Below, in pieces: positions 39,381 to 48,083 of a stretch of 64,000 nt of DNA. The number at the start of each line of letters is the position of its first letter. Within the stretch, counting starts at the first letter, position 1. The stretch comes from Radiobacillus kanasensis (GTDB taxonomy: Bacteria > Bacillota > Bacilli > Bacillales > Amphibacillaceae), in NCBI RefSeq assembly GCF_021049245.1, contig NZ_CP088020.1, positions 2,176,001-2,240,000 of the forward strand, in the 5' to 3' direction. Made by a program: the position numbers and the translations under genes. Under the pieces are notes generated by a model. That model saw only the letters and a program-made list of their open reading frames with translations, searched no databases and had not been told where the DNA came from.

Positions 39381-39391
39381 ATATATCCCTC

Positions 39392-40489
39392 CTAAATAAG
39401 TGCCTCCCTTATAGACACTGTGACTCCCTTCGGACTATGTGCGGTAACAGTAACACCTGGCGGAACGGTTACCCATCCTAGTCCTGGAAAAACGATATCT
39501 GTTTTTTCTTCCTTTATTTTAAAGGATTGAGCTTTTAGAGGAGGAAGAGTCGACTTTGATTTTTCATCTGGAGGATGTAAAACCTCTCCTAACTGCCTCT
39601 CATATAAATCCGATGCATTGTCTAATTTTGTTCGATGAATATTTAATGTGTTTGAAAAATAACAAATGAAGGATGATCTGTCTCCTTTTTCAAAATCCAA
39701 GCGTGCCAATCCACCAAAAAACAATGTCTGTTTATCATTTAGCTGATACACTCTAGGTTTGACTTCTTTAGTTGGTGTAATCACTTTTAGGTCGGCTTCG
39801 GACACATAGTGAGAGATTTGGGCACGATTAATAACACCAGGCGTATCATACAAAGAAGTTTTCTCATCCAAAGGAATATCAATAAAACCGAGTGTTGTTC
39901 CTGGAAAATACGACGTCGTAATCGCATCCTTCACACCTGTCGTCTGGTTGATTAGTCGATTGATAAATGTCGATTTCCCAACATTGGTGCTTCCTACAAC
40001 GTACACATCTTTTCCGTTACGATATGTTTCAATTTGTGAAGTTAGCTTGTCCATTCCAGTCCCTTTTGTAGAAGAAATTAAAAAGACATCCTCCACTTCC
40101 AACCCCAACTCATTTGCGGACCGTTTCATCCACATTTTCAACCGATTCAGATTAGTGGACTTTGGTAACAAGTCGACTTTGTTCCCTATTAATAGGATAG
40201 GATTATGTCCGGTTAATCTTTTTAAGCTTGGGATGACACTCCCGCTGAAATCAAAAATATCAACGATGTTCAAAATTAATCCTTCTGCATCGCGGATTTG
40301 ACTAATCATTTTCAAAAAATCATCGTCGGTGTACGATACATCTTGTATTTCATTATAGTGCTTTAATCGAAAACATCGTTTACAAATGATCGGTTCTTTC
40401 TTTAAAGCCGAAGCTGGTACATATCCCGGTAATGTTTCATCATCGGACTGTACGTCTACTCCACACCCCTGACAAATAATAGGTTCCAC
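39392..40489 (-). CDS. yqeH: ribosome biogenesis GTPase YqeH
   Basis: YqeH (365 aa) is a circularly permuted GTPase needed for 30S assembly. An N-terminal zinc finger (CQGCGVDVQ..CKRCFRLKHY) is followed by G4 NKVDLLP, then G1 GSTNVGKST and G3 DTPG, the permuted order. GTG 40489 lies seven bases after GGGAGGA; a TTG five codons earlier would overlap that site. It begins just past the yqeG stop. Confidence 0.95.
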   Translation of the reverse strand: MEPIICQGCGVDVQSDDETLPGYVPASALKKEPIICKRCFRLKHYNEIQDVSYTDDDFLKMISQIRDAEGLILNIVDIFDFSGSVIPSLKRLTGHNPILLIGNKVDLLPKSTNLNRLKMWMKRSANELGLEVEDVFLISSTKGTGMDKLTSQIETYRNGKDVYVVGSTNVGKSTFINRLINQTTGVKDAITTSYFPGTTLGFIDIPLDEKTSLYDTPGVINRAQISHYVSEADLKVITPTKEVKPRVYQLNDKQTLFFGGLARLDFEKGDRSSFICYFSNTLNIHRTKLDNASDLYERQLGEVLHPPDEKSKSTLPPLKAQSFKIKEEKTDIVFPGLGWVTVPPGVTVTAHSPKGVTVSIREALI

Positions 40490-40491
40490 AT

Positions 40492-41013
40492 CTATTCCTC
40501 CCAACTAATCATTCCCTTTCTTCTCATCCAGCTTAAAATCCTTCGTTCAATTTGTCGATTTATTCTCGTAATTTTGCCATCTGTTTGTACAATCGGTACA
40601 ACTAAAATTGTGTAAAAGCCCGCACTATTTCCTCCTAAAACATCGGTTAGAATCTGGTCGCCAATCACTACAACCTCATTCTTGGATAAACCCATGGTTT
40701 TGGTAGCCTTCTTAAAGGCATTTCCGAGCGGTTTTCTGGCACTATAGACAAATGGCGTATGAAGTGGTTCGGAAAACAATTTTACTCTTTCTTCCTTATT
40801 ATTAGAGATTATTGTAATTTTAATGCCACTATCTTCCATTAACTTAAACCATTCTATAATTTCTGGTGTTGCATCAGCAACATCCCATGCTACCAATGTA
40901 TTATCTAAATCGGTAATGATACCTTTTATTCCTTTTGCTTTTAAATCTTCTGGTCTTATATCAAACACACTTTTAACATGTTCATTAGGTAAGAACCTTT
41001 TTAACACACTCAT
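40492..41013 (-). CDS. yqeG: YqeG family HAD phosphatase
   Basis: A 173-aa HAD-IIIA phosphatase. Motif I is DLDNTLVAWD, motif II is TIISNN, and the motif III/IV region is VVIGDQILTDVLGGN. The family includes phosphatidylglycerophosphatase-like members; the substrate is not certain here. It is the first gene of the yqeG-yqeH-aroE-yhbY-nadD-yqeK-rsfS-yqeM operon and is divergent from sda. Confidence 0.93.
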   Translation of the reverse strand: MSVLKRFLPNEHVKSVFDIRPEDLKAKGIKGIITDLDNTLVAWDVADATPEIIEWFKLMEDSGIKITIISNNKEERVKLFSEPLHTPFVYSARKPLGNAFKKATKTMGLSKNEVVVIGDQILTDVLGGNSAGFYTILVVPIVQTDGKITRINRQIERRILSWMRRKGMISWEE

Positions 41014-41179
41014 TCACCTCATTTACCTTTTCACGAGCTTTTAACTCCTTACTCATGATATACAATTTCTTTCACTGTTTCAAAACAAATCTTGAAAATT
41101 TAAGATAACCTACCATTCTTATGAAAAAAATCCAACTTTTTTCGAAAAACCCTTCGACAAATTTCGATAAGCTTATTTC

Positions 41180-41278
41180 TGTGGATAACTTTATACACAA
41201 TATCCCCTATGATACACCAGATTTAAGAGAAGTTATCCCTAGTTTACTAACAAGTTATATACAGGTTTCTGTAGATAA
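41180..41278. promoter_or_regulatory. cluster of DnaA boxes upstream of sda
   Basis: One perfect 9-mer is present on the minus strand (TGTGGATAA, 41180-41188). TTATACACA (41191-41199) is a one-mismatch box. TGTAGATAA (41270-41278, reverse) is another one-mismatch box. TTATCCCTA (41233-41241) and TTATATACA (41255-41263) are weaker. They lie 9-107 bp upstream of the sda -35, as expected for DnaA control of the replication checkpoint gene. Confidence 0.82.
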
Positions 41279-41286
41279 CTCGTCGC

Positions 41287-41315
41287 TTGTCCGGCCTCTC
41301 TTTTCGTGGTAAAGT
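41287..41315 (+). promoter_or_regulatory. sigma-A promoter of sda
   Basis: TTGTCC (41287-41292), a 17-bp spacer and TAAAGT (41310-41315) lie between the DnaA boxes and sda. Both hexamers match four of six. Confidence 0.55.
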
Positions 41316-41408
41316 ATTAATATCTTGAAAGGGACAGAGGTCAGACCTACTCTTAAAACCTTTTCGTAATGCACTTGCAAGGGGACTTCCATTACAGGAG
41401 GCAACGAT

Positions 41409-41549
41409 ATGGAACATTTATCAGACAAATTATTAATCGAATCTTATTACAAGGCAAATGAATTAGATTTAAGTAATGAATTCATTACGTTGATTGAACA
41501 AGAGATAAAAAAGCGATCCTTACTGCATGAAATTGAATATTCCGGATAA
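41409..41549 (+). CDS. sda: sporulation histidine kinase inhibitor Sda
   Basis: Sda (46 aa) binds KinA/KinB and blocks the phosphorelay when replication is perturbed, so cells do not sporulate with damaged or replicating DNA. The sequence begins [16 protein letters not shown] and continues [14 protein letters not shown], matching the helical hairpin of B. subtilis Sda. An AGGAGG site precedes the ATG. The upstream DnaA boxes support DnaA-linked control. Confidence 0.95.
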   Translation: MEHLSDKLLIESYYKANELDLSNEFITLIEQEIKKRSLLHEIEYSG

Positions 41550-41577
41550 TAGACACATATCGTCTTTAAAATGACAA

Positions 41578-41610
41578 AGCTCTTGCCATATGATTGGCAA
41601 GGGTTTTTTA
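41578..41610 (+). terminator. terminator after sda
   Basis: The stem GCTCTTGCC with GGCAAGGG is followed by TTTTTTATTT, about 30 bp after the stop. Confidence 0.88.
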
Positions 41611-41639
41611 TTTCGGCTATGATAGAATAAGTACTATTG

Positions 41640-41668
41640 TTGAATAATAAATACTTTCATCATAAAAT
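41640..41668 (+). promoter_or_regulatory. sigma-A promoter of the mrp operon
   Basis: TTGAAT (41640-41645), a 17-bp spacer and TAAAAT (41663-41668). Transcription would start near 41675, leaving a leader of about 180 nt before mrpA. Confidence 0.7.
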
Positions 41669-41674
41669 GAATGG

Positions 41675-41775
41675 GGAAAGACCAAAAACGCGGGGCACCC
41701 GATATTATGGATTCTAGACTAAACCGTCCTATGAGGACAACGTCTGCACCCTTTTGCCCCAGCCTCATACGAACT
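41675..41775 (+). promoter_or_regulatory. structured leader RNA of the mrp operon, candidate riboswitch
   Basis: The untranslated leader can form nested helices: GGGGCA (41692-41697) with TGCCCC (41755-41760), AGAC (41716-41719) with GTCT (41742-41745), and GTCC (41726-41729) with GGAC (41735-41738). The loop and 3' strand of the last helix, TATGAGG (41730-41736), is perfectly complementary to CCTCATA (41763-41769) just after the outer helix, a 7-bp pseudoknot. A purine-rich GGGGAAAGACC lies at the 5' end. I cannot assign it to a known class from memory. Confidence 0.55.
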
Positions 41776-41856
41776 GCATCTTACCCTAATTCTTGTAGAT
41801 CAAAAAGGAATTGACTTACTAAGATTATGACCCCACATAAGGAGGAGTATGACGAA

Positions 41857-44190
41857 ATGTTACTCATCGTGTTATTACCACTTATATTTGCTTTCTTTAT
41901 TCCTTTTATTAATAAACGGAAAGAAAAGATACATACTGGATATTTTGTGTTAGCTATTCCCCTAGTTATTTTCATTTATTTTGCACGTCATTTAGGAACT
42001 GATTTTGAACCAATTACGCAACATTTTGCTTGGATCCCCTCTTTACATATTTCCTTTGACTTTTACTTAGACGGTTTAAGTTTATTATTTGTATTGCTGA
42101 TTAGTGGGATTGGTTCTCTGGTGACCTTGTACTCCATCTTCTATTTAGACAAATCAGAACGACTCGGTCACTTTTATATCTATTTACTAATGTTTATGTC
42201 CGCTATGCTCGGCGTCGTCCTTTCAGATAACGTGTTTGTACTCTATACGTTTTGGGAACTAACTTCCATTTCTTCCTTTCTATTAATCGGGTATTGGCAT
42301 TTTAATGAAAGGTCTCGTTATGGGGCGCTGAAATCGATGCTCATTACCGTAATAGGTGGCTTAAGCATGTTGGGGGGATTTATCCTTCTATCGAATATTA
42401 CGGGGACAACAAGTATTCAAGGTATTCTTTCTGAAAGTGAAATGATATTAAATCACTCGTACCTCCCTCTTATAATGGGATTACTTATTCTAGGAGCATT
42501 CACAAAATCCGCTCAATTCCCATTCCATATTTGGCTTCCTGACGCAATGGAAGCTCCGACACCTGTAAGTGCATACTTACACTCAGCCACTATGGTTAAA
42601 GCAGGAATTTATTTAGTAGCAAGAATGTCACCCCTTTTCCACGGATATGATTGGTTTTTTATCGTAGTAGGTGGTATTGGAATTCTTACTCTATGTTGGG
42701 CGTCATTCTTGGCCATCAAACAGACTGATTTAAAAGGTATTTTGGCTTTTTCAACGATTAGTCAGCTCGGTATGATTATGACCATGTTAGGAATCGGAAC
42801 AGAAGTGGCTGTATTTGCTGCCATGTTTCATATCCTAAACCACGCAACTTTTAAGGGAAGTTTATTCATGATCGCTGGCATTATCGATCATGAAACGGGT
42901 ACGAGAGATATACGTAAACTTGGTGGATTGATGACGTTACTTCCTATATCAGCGACGTTAGCCTTTTTCGGAACGTTCTCCATGGCGGGGGTTCCCCTTC
43001 CATTTCTAAATGGTTTCTATAGTAAAGAGTTGTTTTTTGAATCAACCTTACACGGCTCTGAATACAGTGCCTCGTTCGCCATGTTTATCCAACATATTTT
43101 ACCATGGCTAGCGGTATTTGGAAGTATCTTTACGTTTATTTATTCCATGTACTTTGTGTTTGGAGTGTTCCGAGGTAAGGCAAAGATCGAACAATTGCCT
43201 AAAAAGCCACATGAGGCACCAATCGGGATGCTGATTTCTCCTATTGTGTTGATTATTGGAGTAATTGTAATTGGCTTGTTCCCAACAATAGTGAACTCTC
43301 CCCTACTCGCTCACGCAGCCTACGCCGTATCAGGTGTACATGAAGAGCATCATATCGCTTATTGGCATGGACTGGATGCGAAGTTTCTTATGTCTTTAGC
43401 TGTTGTAGGAATTGGCACTGTTTTGTTTATGACGAAGAAAAAATGGGAGACTTTATATCAAAAGCTTCCAACGCGATGGACGTTCAATCGATTGTACGAC
43501 CAGTTTGTTACAAAAATAGAGCCGTTTTCAGCTACGATTACAAAAGGTTATATGACGGGCTCTCTACGACTTTATACACAACTCATCGTAGTAGCGATGT
43601 TTATCGTAAGTATATTTACTTTAGTGACGAGTGACGGATTTGCGTTTTTAACGGCAGATCCTTCTGAAATCAAAATTTCGGAATTATTAGTAGCTGTCAT
43701 GATGGTTGTTGCGGCAATCGGAACGATCGTAGCACGAAATAATGTAGCAGCTATTTTAATTCTAGGTGTTGTCGGTTATGGATTATCGATTCTGTTCGTC
43801 ATTTACCGGGCCCCTGATTTAGCTTTGACACAATTAGTAATTGAGACGATTACTGTCGCGTTATTCTTACTCTGTTTCTATCACTTACCGAAGATGAAAC
43901 CAAAACAGGACACGGTTCGTACTAAATTATTGAATGCTGCTATTTCAATTGGATTTGGTACACTCTTAACACTTGTGGCTATTTCTTCCCATAGCAGCAA
44001 ATGGTTCCCTAGTATTTCAGAGTATTTCATCGAAACCTCTCATACATTAGGGGGCGGGGACAACGTCGTAAACGTCATCCTCGTGGACATGCGTGGATTG
44101 GATACATTATTTGAAATAACCGTGTTAGGTATAGCAGCGCTTGGTATCTATAGTCTAATCAAAATTCGACGAAACAAGGAGGTGGACTGA
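41857..44190 (+). CDS. mrpA: Mrp Na+/H+ antiporter subunit A
   Basis: MrpA (777 aa) is the large NuoL-like subunit of the multi-subunit Mrp antiporter. About 20 hydrophobic segments are visible. The antiporter core includes YTFWELTSISSFLLIGYWH, KSAQFPFHIWLPDAMEAPTPVSAYLHSATMVKAG (in part) and HILNHATFKG. The C-terminus holds the MrpA-specific DUF4040 and MbhE-like domains (VIYRAPDLALTQLVIET, VNVILVDMRGLDTL). No MrpB segment (GGGFxGG) is fused. ATG 41857 follows GGAGGAG. The stop overlaps the mrpC start. Confidence 0.95.
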   Translation: MLLIVLLPLIFAFFIPFINKRKEKIHTGYFVLAIPLVIFIYFARHLGTDFEPITQHFAWIPSLHISFDFYLDGLSLLFVLLISGIGSLVTLYSIFYLDKSERLGHFYIYLLMFMSAMLGVVLSDNVFVLYTFWELTSISSFLLIGYWHFNERSRYGALKSMLITVIGGLSMLGGFILLSNITGTTSIQGILSESEMILNHSYLPLIMGLLILGAFTKSAQFPFHIWLPDAMEAPTPVSAYLHSATMVKAGIYLVARMSPLFHGYDWFFIVVGGIGILTLCWASFLAIKQTDLKGILAFSTISQLGMIMTMLGIGTEVAVFAAMFHILNHATFKGSLFMIAGIIDHETGTRDIRKLGGLMTLLPISATLAFFGTFSMAGVPLPFLNGFYSKELFFESTLHGSEYSASFAMFIQHILPWLAVFGSIFTFIYSMYFVFGVFRGKAKIEQLPKKPHEAPIGMLISPIVLIIGVIVIGLFPTIVNSPLLAHAAYAVSGVHEEHHIAYWHGLDAKFLMSLAVVGIGTVLFMTKKKWETLYQKLPTRWTFNRLYDQFVTKIEPFSATITKGYMTGSLRLYTQLIVVAMFIVSIFTLVTSDGFAFLTADPSEIKISELLVAVMMVVAAIGTIVARNNVAAILILGVVGYGLSILFVIYRAPDLALTQLVIETITVALFLLCFYHLPKMKPKQDTVRTKLLNAAISIGFGTLLTLVAISSHSSKWFPSISEYFIETSHTLGGGDNVVNVILVDMRGLDTLFEITVLGIAALGIYSLIKIRRNKEVD

Positions 44191-44531
44191 TGGAAATCAT
44201 TATGTCCATCCTTGCTGGTATCTTATTTACTGCAGGTATTTACAACTTACTTCAAAAACAGCTCATTCGAATCATAATCGGTACTGGTTTACTCTCTCAC
44301 GGAGCCCATTTGTTCATTTTAACGATGGGTGGCCTAACGGATGGAAAACCACCTATCTTAACGGACCACGACAGTCACAACTATGTAGACCCATTACCGC
44401 AAGCTCTTATTCTTACGTCTATTGTTATTAGTTTTGGGGTAACTAGTCTTTTATTAGTTTTGGCATATCGTGCAGCTAAAGAAAATGAAACGGATAATAT
44501 GGATCAATTGCGAGGGAATGACTATGAGTAA
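44190..44531 (+). CDS. mrpC: Mrp Na+/H+ antiporter subunit C
   Basis: MrpC (113 aa) is NuoK-like with three transmembrane helices. GIYNLLQKQLIRIIIGTGLLSHGAHL and DPLPQALILTSIVISF are conserved. The ATG overlaps the mrpA stop (TGATG), so mrpB, which normally lies here, is cleanly missing. GGAGGTGG precedes the start. Confidence 0.95.
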   Translation: MEIIMSILAGILFTAGIYNLLQKQLIRIIIGTGLLSHGAHLFILTMGGLTDGKPPILTDHDSHNYVDPLPQALILTSIVISFGVTSLLLVLAYRAAKENETDNMDQLRGNDYE

Positions 44532-46011
44532 CTTAGCCATATTGCCAATCTTAATTCCGATGCTATCTGGAATTCTATTGGCCTTTTTCAATAAAAATAT
44601 CAACCTCTCTCGATTACTAGCTAAAGCTTTAACAATCGGGAATCTTCTGTACGTAAGTTATCTTTTTATTCGAGTAAGTCAAGATGGTCCCATTATTCTT
44701 GAAACTGGGGATTGGGCTGCACCATATGGAATAGTTATTGTCGCGGACTTACTATCAGCACTACTGGTGTTGACGACAAACATCATCGCATTAGCTGCCG
44801 TTTGGTATGCGCCATACTCGTTAAGCAAAAAACAAGAATCCCATTACTTTTACACCTTCTTTTTTCTTCTAATCACTGGTGTATCTGGTGCCTTTTTAAC
44901 GGGAGATTTGTTTAACTTGTTCGTCTTTTTCGAAGTATTGTTAATGGCATCTTACGCTTTAATTGTTTTGGGCGGGGAAAAAGTACAATTACGTGAATCC
45001 ATCAAATATGTCTTAATAAACTTGTTTTCATCGATCTTGTTTGTTACAACGGTAGCCTTCTTGTACTCTGTTGTTGGAACGGTTAATATGGCTCATATTG
45101 CCGAACGAGTAGCGGAAGTAGACCAACGAGGGATTCTCACAACCATCAGTATTTTGTTATTCTTCGTTTTTGGTACGAAAGCTGCTCTTTTCCCGTTGTT
45201 TTATTGGCTACCTAGACCTTATTCTGCTCCCAATCCAGTCGTGTCTGCGCTATTTGGAGCATTGCTAACGAAAGTCGGGATATATTCAATCCTAAGAGTG
45301 TTCACACTCATGTTTCCTCAACAATCTACGAATACACATGAGTTATTCTTGTGGATCGCTGGCTTCACATTAGTATTTGGTGTCATTGGAGCCTTATCAA
45401 CAACGAATATCAAGCTGATCATCGCTTATAATGTAATCCCAGCAGTTGGCTTCATGATTATGGGGATTGGAATAAATACCGAAACTTCCGTAAGTGGAAC
45501 CGTCTATTATTTAGTCCACGATATGATTATTAAAGGTGCACTATTCCTGCTTGTCGGAGCGATCGTCCTGTTAGCCGGCACAGCAAATATGAAAAAGATA
45601 AGTGGTTTCATTCACCACTACCCTCTTCTAGGCTGGTTACTCTTTTTATCCGCTTTTGTTCTGGCAGGAGTTCCACCTTTCAGTGGGTTTATTGGAAAGC
45701 TTTTATTACTACAAGGATCCTTTGGAGCCGACCAAATCGCTCTTTCTATAATTGGACTGGGGTGTAGTTTACTCATCCTACTATCTATTATCCGGATCTT
45801 CATCCAAGTCTTTTGGGGTGAAAAAGATGAATCCTATGTACCGAATAAAAAATTGGCTAGGCAGCTAACGATTCCGGTTTCTTTTTTACTTTTCTTTTCT
45901 GTCGCTCTTGGGATAGGAGCAGAATTCTTCTACCCTACTGTAGAAAAGATTTCCAGTTACTTGATGGACCCGGAACAATATATTAACTCTGTATTAAGGG
46001 GGAATCCATAA
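44524..46011 (+). CDS. mrpD: Mrp Na+/H+ antiporter subunit D
   Basis: MrpD (495 aa) is the NuoM/NuoN-like antiporter subunit with about 14 helices. Conserved blocks include FFEVLLMASYALIVLGG, KAALFPLFYWLPRPYSAPNP and VHDMIIKGALFLLVGA. ATG 44524 follows GAGGG and overlaps the mrpC stop by 8 nt. The longer frame from 44470 lies wholly inside mrpC. Confidence 0.95.
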   Translation: MSNLAILPILIPMLSGILLAFFNKNINLSRLLAKALTIGNLLYVSYLFIRVSQDGPIILETGDWAAPYGIVIVADLLSALLVLTTNIIALAAVWYAPYSLSKKQESHYFYTFFFLLITGVSGAFLTGDLFNLFVFFEVLLMASYALIVLGGEKVQLRESIKYVLINLFSSILFVTTVAFLYSVVGTVNMAHIAERVAEVDQRGILTTISILLFFVFGTKAALFPLFYWLPRPYSAPNPVVSALFGALLTKVGIYSILRVFTLMFPQQSTNTHELFLWIAGFTLVFGVIGALSTTNIKLIIAYNVIPAVGFMIMGIGINTETSVSGTVYYLVHDMIIKGALFLLVGAIVLLAGTANMKKISGFIHHYPLLGWLLFLSAFVLAGVPPFSGFIGKLLLLQGSFGADQIALSIIGLGCSLLILLSIIRIFIQVFWGEKDESYVPNKKLARQLTIPVSFLLFFSVALGIGAEFFYPTVEKISSYLMDPEQYINSVLRGNP

Positions 46012-46487
46012 TGGCTTTTCAAATTGTCTTAAACATCATCATCGCAATTATGTGGATGTTTTTACAAGAAAGCTATACGTTCCCGACCTTCCTCTTCGGA
46101 TATATTATAGGTATCCTTTTGTTGCTCGTGTTGCAACGTTTTATTCCCGATGCCTTTTATCTGCGTAGAGCAATCAATATTCTGAAATTAATTAAACTAT
46201 TTATTAAGGAATTAATACTTTCCAATATTGTGATTGTAAAGCTCGTATATAAACCAAAGTTAGATGTAGAACCGGGTATTTTCAAACTACCAACCGTGTT
46301 AAAATCCAACTGGGAAATTACGCTGTTAGCTAATTTAATTACGTTAACCCCAGGTACCCTATCGGTTGCTATATCAGATGATAACAGGGAGATTTTCATT
46401 CATGCGATGGAGCTTGATGATATTGAAGAATCCATCAAATCAATTAAAGAAACTTTTGAAAAAGCGATTATGGAGGTGACAAGATGA
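46011..46487 (+). CDS. mrpE: Mrp Na+/H+ antiporter subunit E
   Basis: MrpE (158 aa) has two N-terminal hydrophobic segments and a soluble C-terminal domain. LANLITLTPGTLSVAISDD and IFIHAMELDD are signature blocks. The start overlaps the mrpD stop by 1 nt. Confidence 0.95.
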   Translation: MAFQIVLNIIIAIMWMFLQESYTFPTFLFGYIIGILLLLVLQRFIPDAFYLRRAINILKLIKLFIKELILSNIVIVKLVYKPKLDVEPGIFKLPTVLKSNWEITLLANLITLTPGTLSVAISDDNREIFIHAMELDDIEESIKSIKETFEKAIMEVTR

Positions 46488-46795
46488 GCAACATACCTGA
46501 ATTCACCCAATATTTAATTCAAATCGTTACCATTGCTTGTTTTGTCGTTACATCCATCTCCTTGATCATTTTACTCTTTCGCGCGATTGCTGGACCGACC
46601 AATCCAGACCGGGCGGTTGCGCTAGATGCCATAGGTATTAATTTAATGGCGATGGCTGGTTTACTCGCTATAATGCTTCTTACAACGAAATTTAATGATG
46701 TTATATTACTGATTGGAATCCTGCTTTTCATCGGGACGATTGCGATTGCCAAATACTTAGAAAAGGGTGTTATTATTGATCGGGACATGGATTAA
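46484..46795 (+). CDS. mrpF: Mrp Na+/H+ antiporter subunit F
   Basis: MrpF (103 aa) has three transmembrane helices and the family motif RAIAGPTNPDRAVALDAIGIN. It overlaps mrpE by 4 nt and mrpG by up to 29 nt. Confidence 0.95.
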   Translation: MSNIPEFTQYLIQIVTIACFVVTSISLIILLFRAIAGPTNPDRAVALDAIGINLMAMAGLLAIMLLTTKFNDVILLIGILLFIGTIAIAKYLEKGVIIDRDMD

Positions 46796-47153
46796 CGTCA
46801 TATTTGATTTAATCATTATCATCTGCTTGATTTCAGGTACCTTTTTCATCTTCTCCAGTTCGATTGGAGTTCTGCGGTTTCCGGATGTTTACACAAGGCT
46901 CCATGCTGCAACAAAAGCATCCACTCTCGGCATAGCAGGAATTATGATAGGCGCTTTTATATTCTTGTACTTCGAACATGGAATTGTCAGTGGGAAGTTA
47001 ATTTTAGGCCTCTTGTTCGTATTATTGACCGCACCTGTTTCCGGTCATATGATATCTAGAGCGGCCCATGAAAGTGGAGTAAAACCATGGTTTAACGGAG
47101 AAGAACAGGATGCCTATTCGACATATAAAAAGAAAACGGAACAAGAAGGGTAA
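46767..47153 (+). CDS. mrpG: Mrp Na+/H+ antiporter subunit G
   Basis: MrpG (up to 128 aa) has three transmembrane helices and the conserved SSSIGVLRFPDVYTRLHAATKA block. The frame opens at GTG 46767 inside mrpF, but that codon overlaps the AAAAGG ribosome site. TTG 46776, three codons later, is a plausible true start. It is the last gene of the operon, and a terminator follows. Confidence 0.93.
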   Translation: MLLLIGTWINVIFDLIIIICLISGTFFIFSSSIGVLRFPDVYTRLHAATKASTLGIAGIMIGAFIFLYFEHGIVSGKLILGLLFVLLTAPVSGHMISRAAHESGVKPWFNGEEQDAYSTYKKKTEQEG

Positions 47154-47158
47154 AGATA

Positions 47159-47198
47159 CGAGACATTCTCTGAAGCGAGAGTGTCTTGTTTTTTTTAT
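47159..47198 (+). terminator. terminator of the mrp operon
   Basis: The stem AGACATTCTC (47161-47170) with GAGAGTGTCT (47177-47186) is followed by TTGTTTTTTTT. Confidence 0.9.
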
Positions 47199-47219
47199 TA
47201 TGGAATTTAGGCGGGACAG

Positions 47220-47250
47220 GCACAATTTACGTCCTTTTTACATAAGGTTA
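47220..47250 (+). promoter_or_regulatory. possible sporulation promoter of sigK
   Basis: GCACA (47220-47224) lies 16 bp before CATAAGGTTA (47241-47250). This resembles sigma-K/sigma-E -35 and -10 elements, and B. subtilis sigK is read by both factors. The -10 fit is imperfect. Confidence 0.35.
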
Positions 47251-47284
47251 GTATATAGGCTCTAGCCCAAACTGTAGGAGGTGC

Positions 47285-47998
47285 ATGTGCTTGTCTAGCA
47301 TTCTAAGCGCACTAGCTTTTCTAATTAAGGAAGCGTTATTCTTCGTATCCTATGTAAAAAACCATGCTTTTCCTCAACCTCTCCCACCAGATGAAGAGGC
47401 AAAATACATTGAGAAAATGCAGGAAGGTGACGAAAATGCTAGAAATATGCTAATAGAGCATAACCTAAGATTAGTCGCACATATCGTAAAAAAATTTGAA
47501 AATACGGGAGAAGATACCGAGGATCTAATATCGATTGGCACCATTGGGTTAATTAAAGGGATTGAAAGCTTTTCCAGTGGAAAAGGGACAAAGCTGGCTA
47601 CTTACGCAGCTCGCTGTATAGAAAATGAAATTTTAATGCATTTAAGAGCCTTAAAAAAAACGAAAAAAGATGTGTCCCTTCATGACCCTATCGGCCAAGA
47701 TAAAGAAGGAAATGAGATAAGCTTAATCGATATCTTACAATCCGAAAACGAAGACGTGATTGAATACATCCAACTAAATATGGAAGTGGAAAAAATCAGA
47801 GAGTATCTAGATATTCTTGACAAGCGCGAAAAAGAAGTTATTATTTGTCGCTACGGATTAAACAACGAGGAAGACCTCACCCAACGCGAAATTGCTAAAA
47901 AATTACAAATTTCTAGAAGCTATGTTTCTAGAATTGAAAAAAGAGCCTTAATGAAAGTATTTCATGAATACTATCGAAAAGAAAAAATGAATGATTAA
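47285..47998 (+). CDS. sigK: sporulation sigma factor SigK (pro-sigma-K), uninterrupted
   Basis: SigK (237 aa) is the late mother-cell sigma factor made as an inactive precursor. The hydrophobic pro-sequence precedes [11 protein letters not shown]. Region 2 shows [16 protein letters not shown] [20 protein letters not shown] and [17 protein letters not shown]. Region 4 shows [22 protein letters not shown]. The gene is whole: there is no skin-type element splitting it into spoIVCB and spoIIIC. ATG 47285 is close to GGAGG (3 nt), so TTG 47291 is an alternative start. Confidence 0.95.
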   Translation: MCLSSILSALAFLIKEALFFVSYVKNHAFPQPLPPDEEAKYIEKMQEGDENARNMLIEHNLRLVAHIVKKFENTGEDTEDLISIGTIGLIKGIESFSSGKGTKLATYAARCIENEILMHLRALKKTKKDVSLHDPIGQDKEGNEISLIDILQSENEDVIEYIQLNMEVEKIREYLDILDKREKEVIICRYGLNNEEDLTQREIAKKLQISRSYVSRIEKRALMKVFHEYYRKEKMND

Positions 47999-48021
47999 CA
48001 AATGAGTCATTCACCTATACG

Positions 48022-48065
48022 CGAATTGGGATTGTATCATACGATACACTATAATCCCATATTCG
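48022..48065. promoter_or_regulatory. large palindrome containing a sigma-K-like -10
   Basis: An interrupted palindrome pairs CGAAT, TGGGATT and GTATC with GATAC, AATCCCA and ATTCG. Its centre contains CATACGATA (48038-48046), an exact match to the sigma-K -10 pattern CATAnnnTA, with AC about 16 bp upstream. There is no T-run, so it is not a terminator. It lies between sigK and the Tyr/Gly-rich gene and could be both promoter and operator of the latter. Confidence 0.5.
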
Positions 48066-48083
48066 TTAAAGGTAGGTGATACT

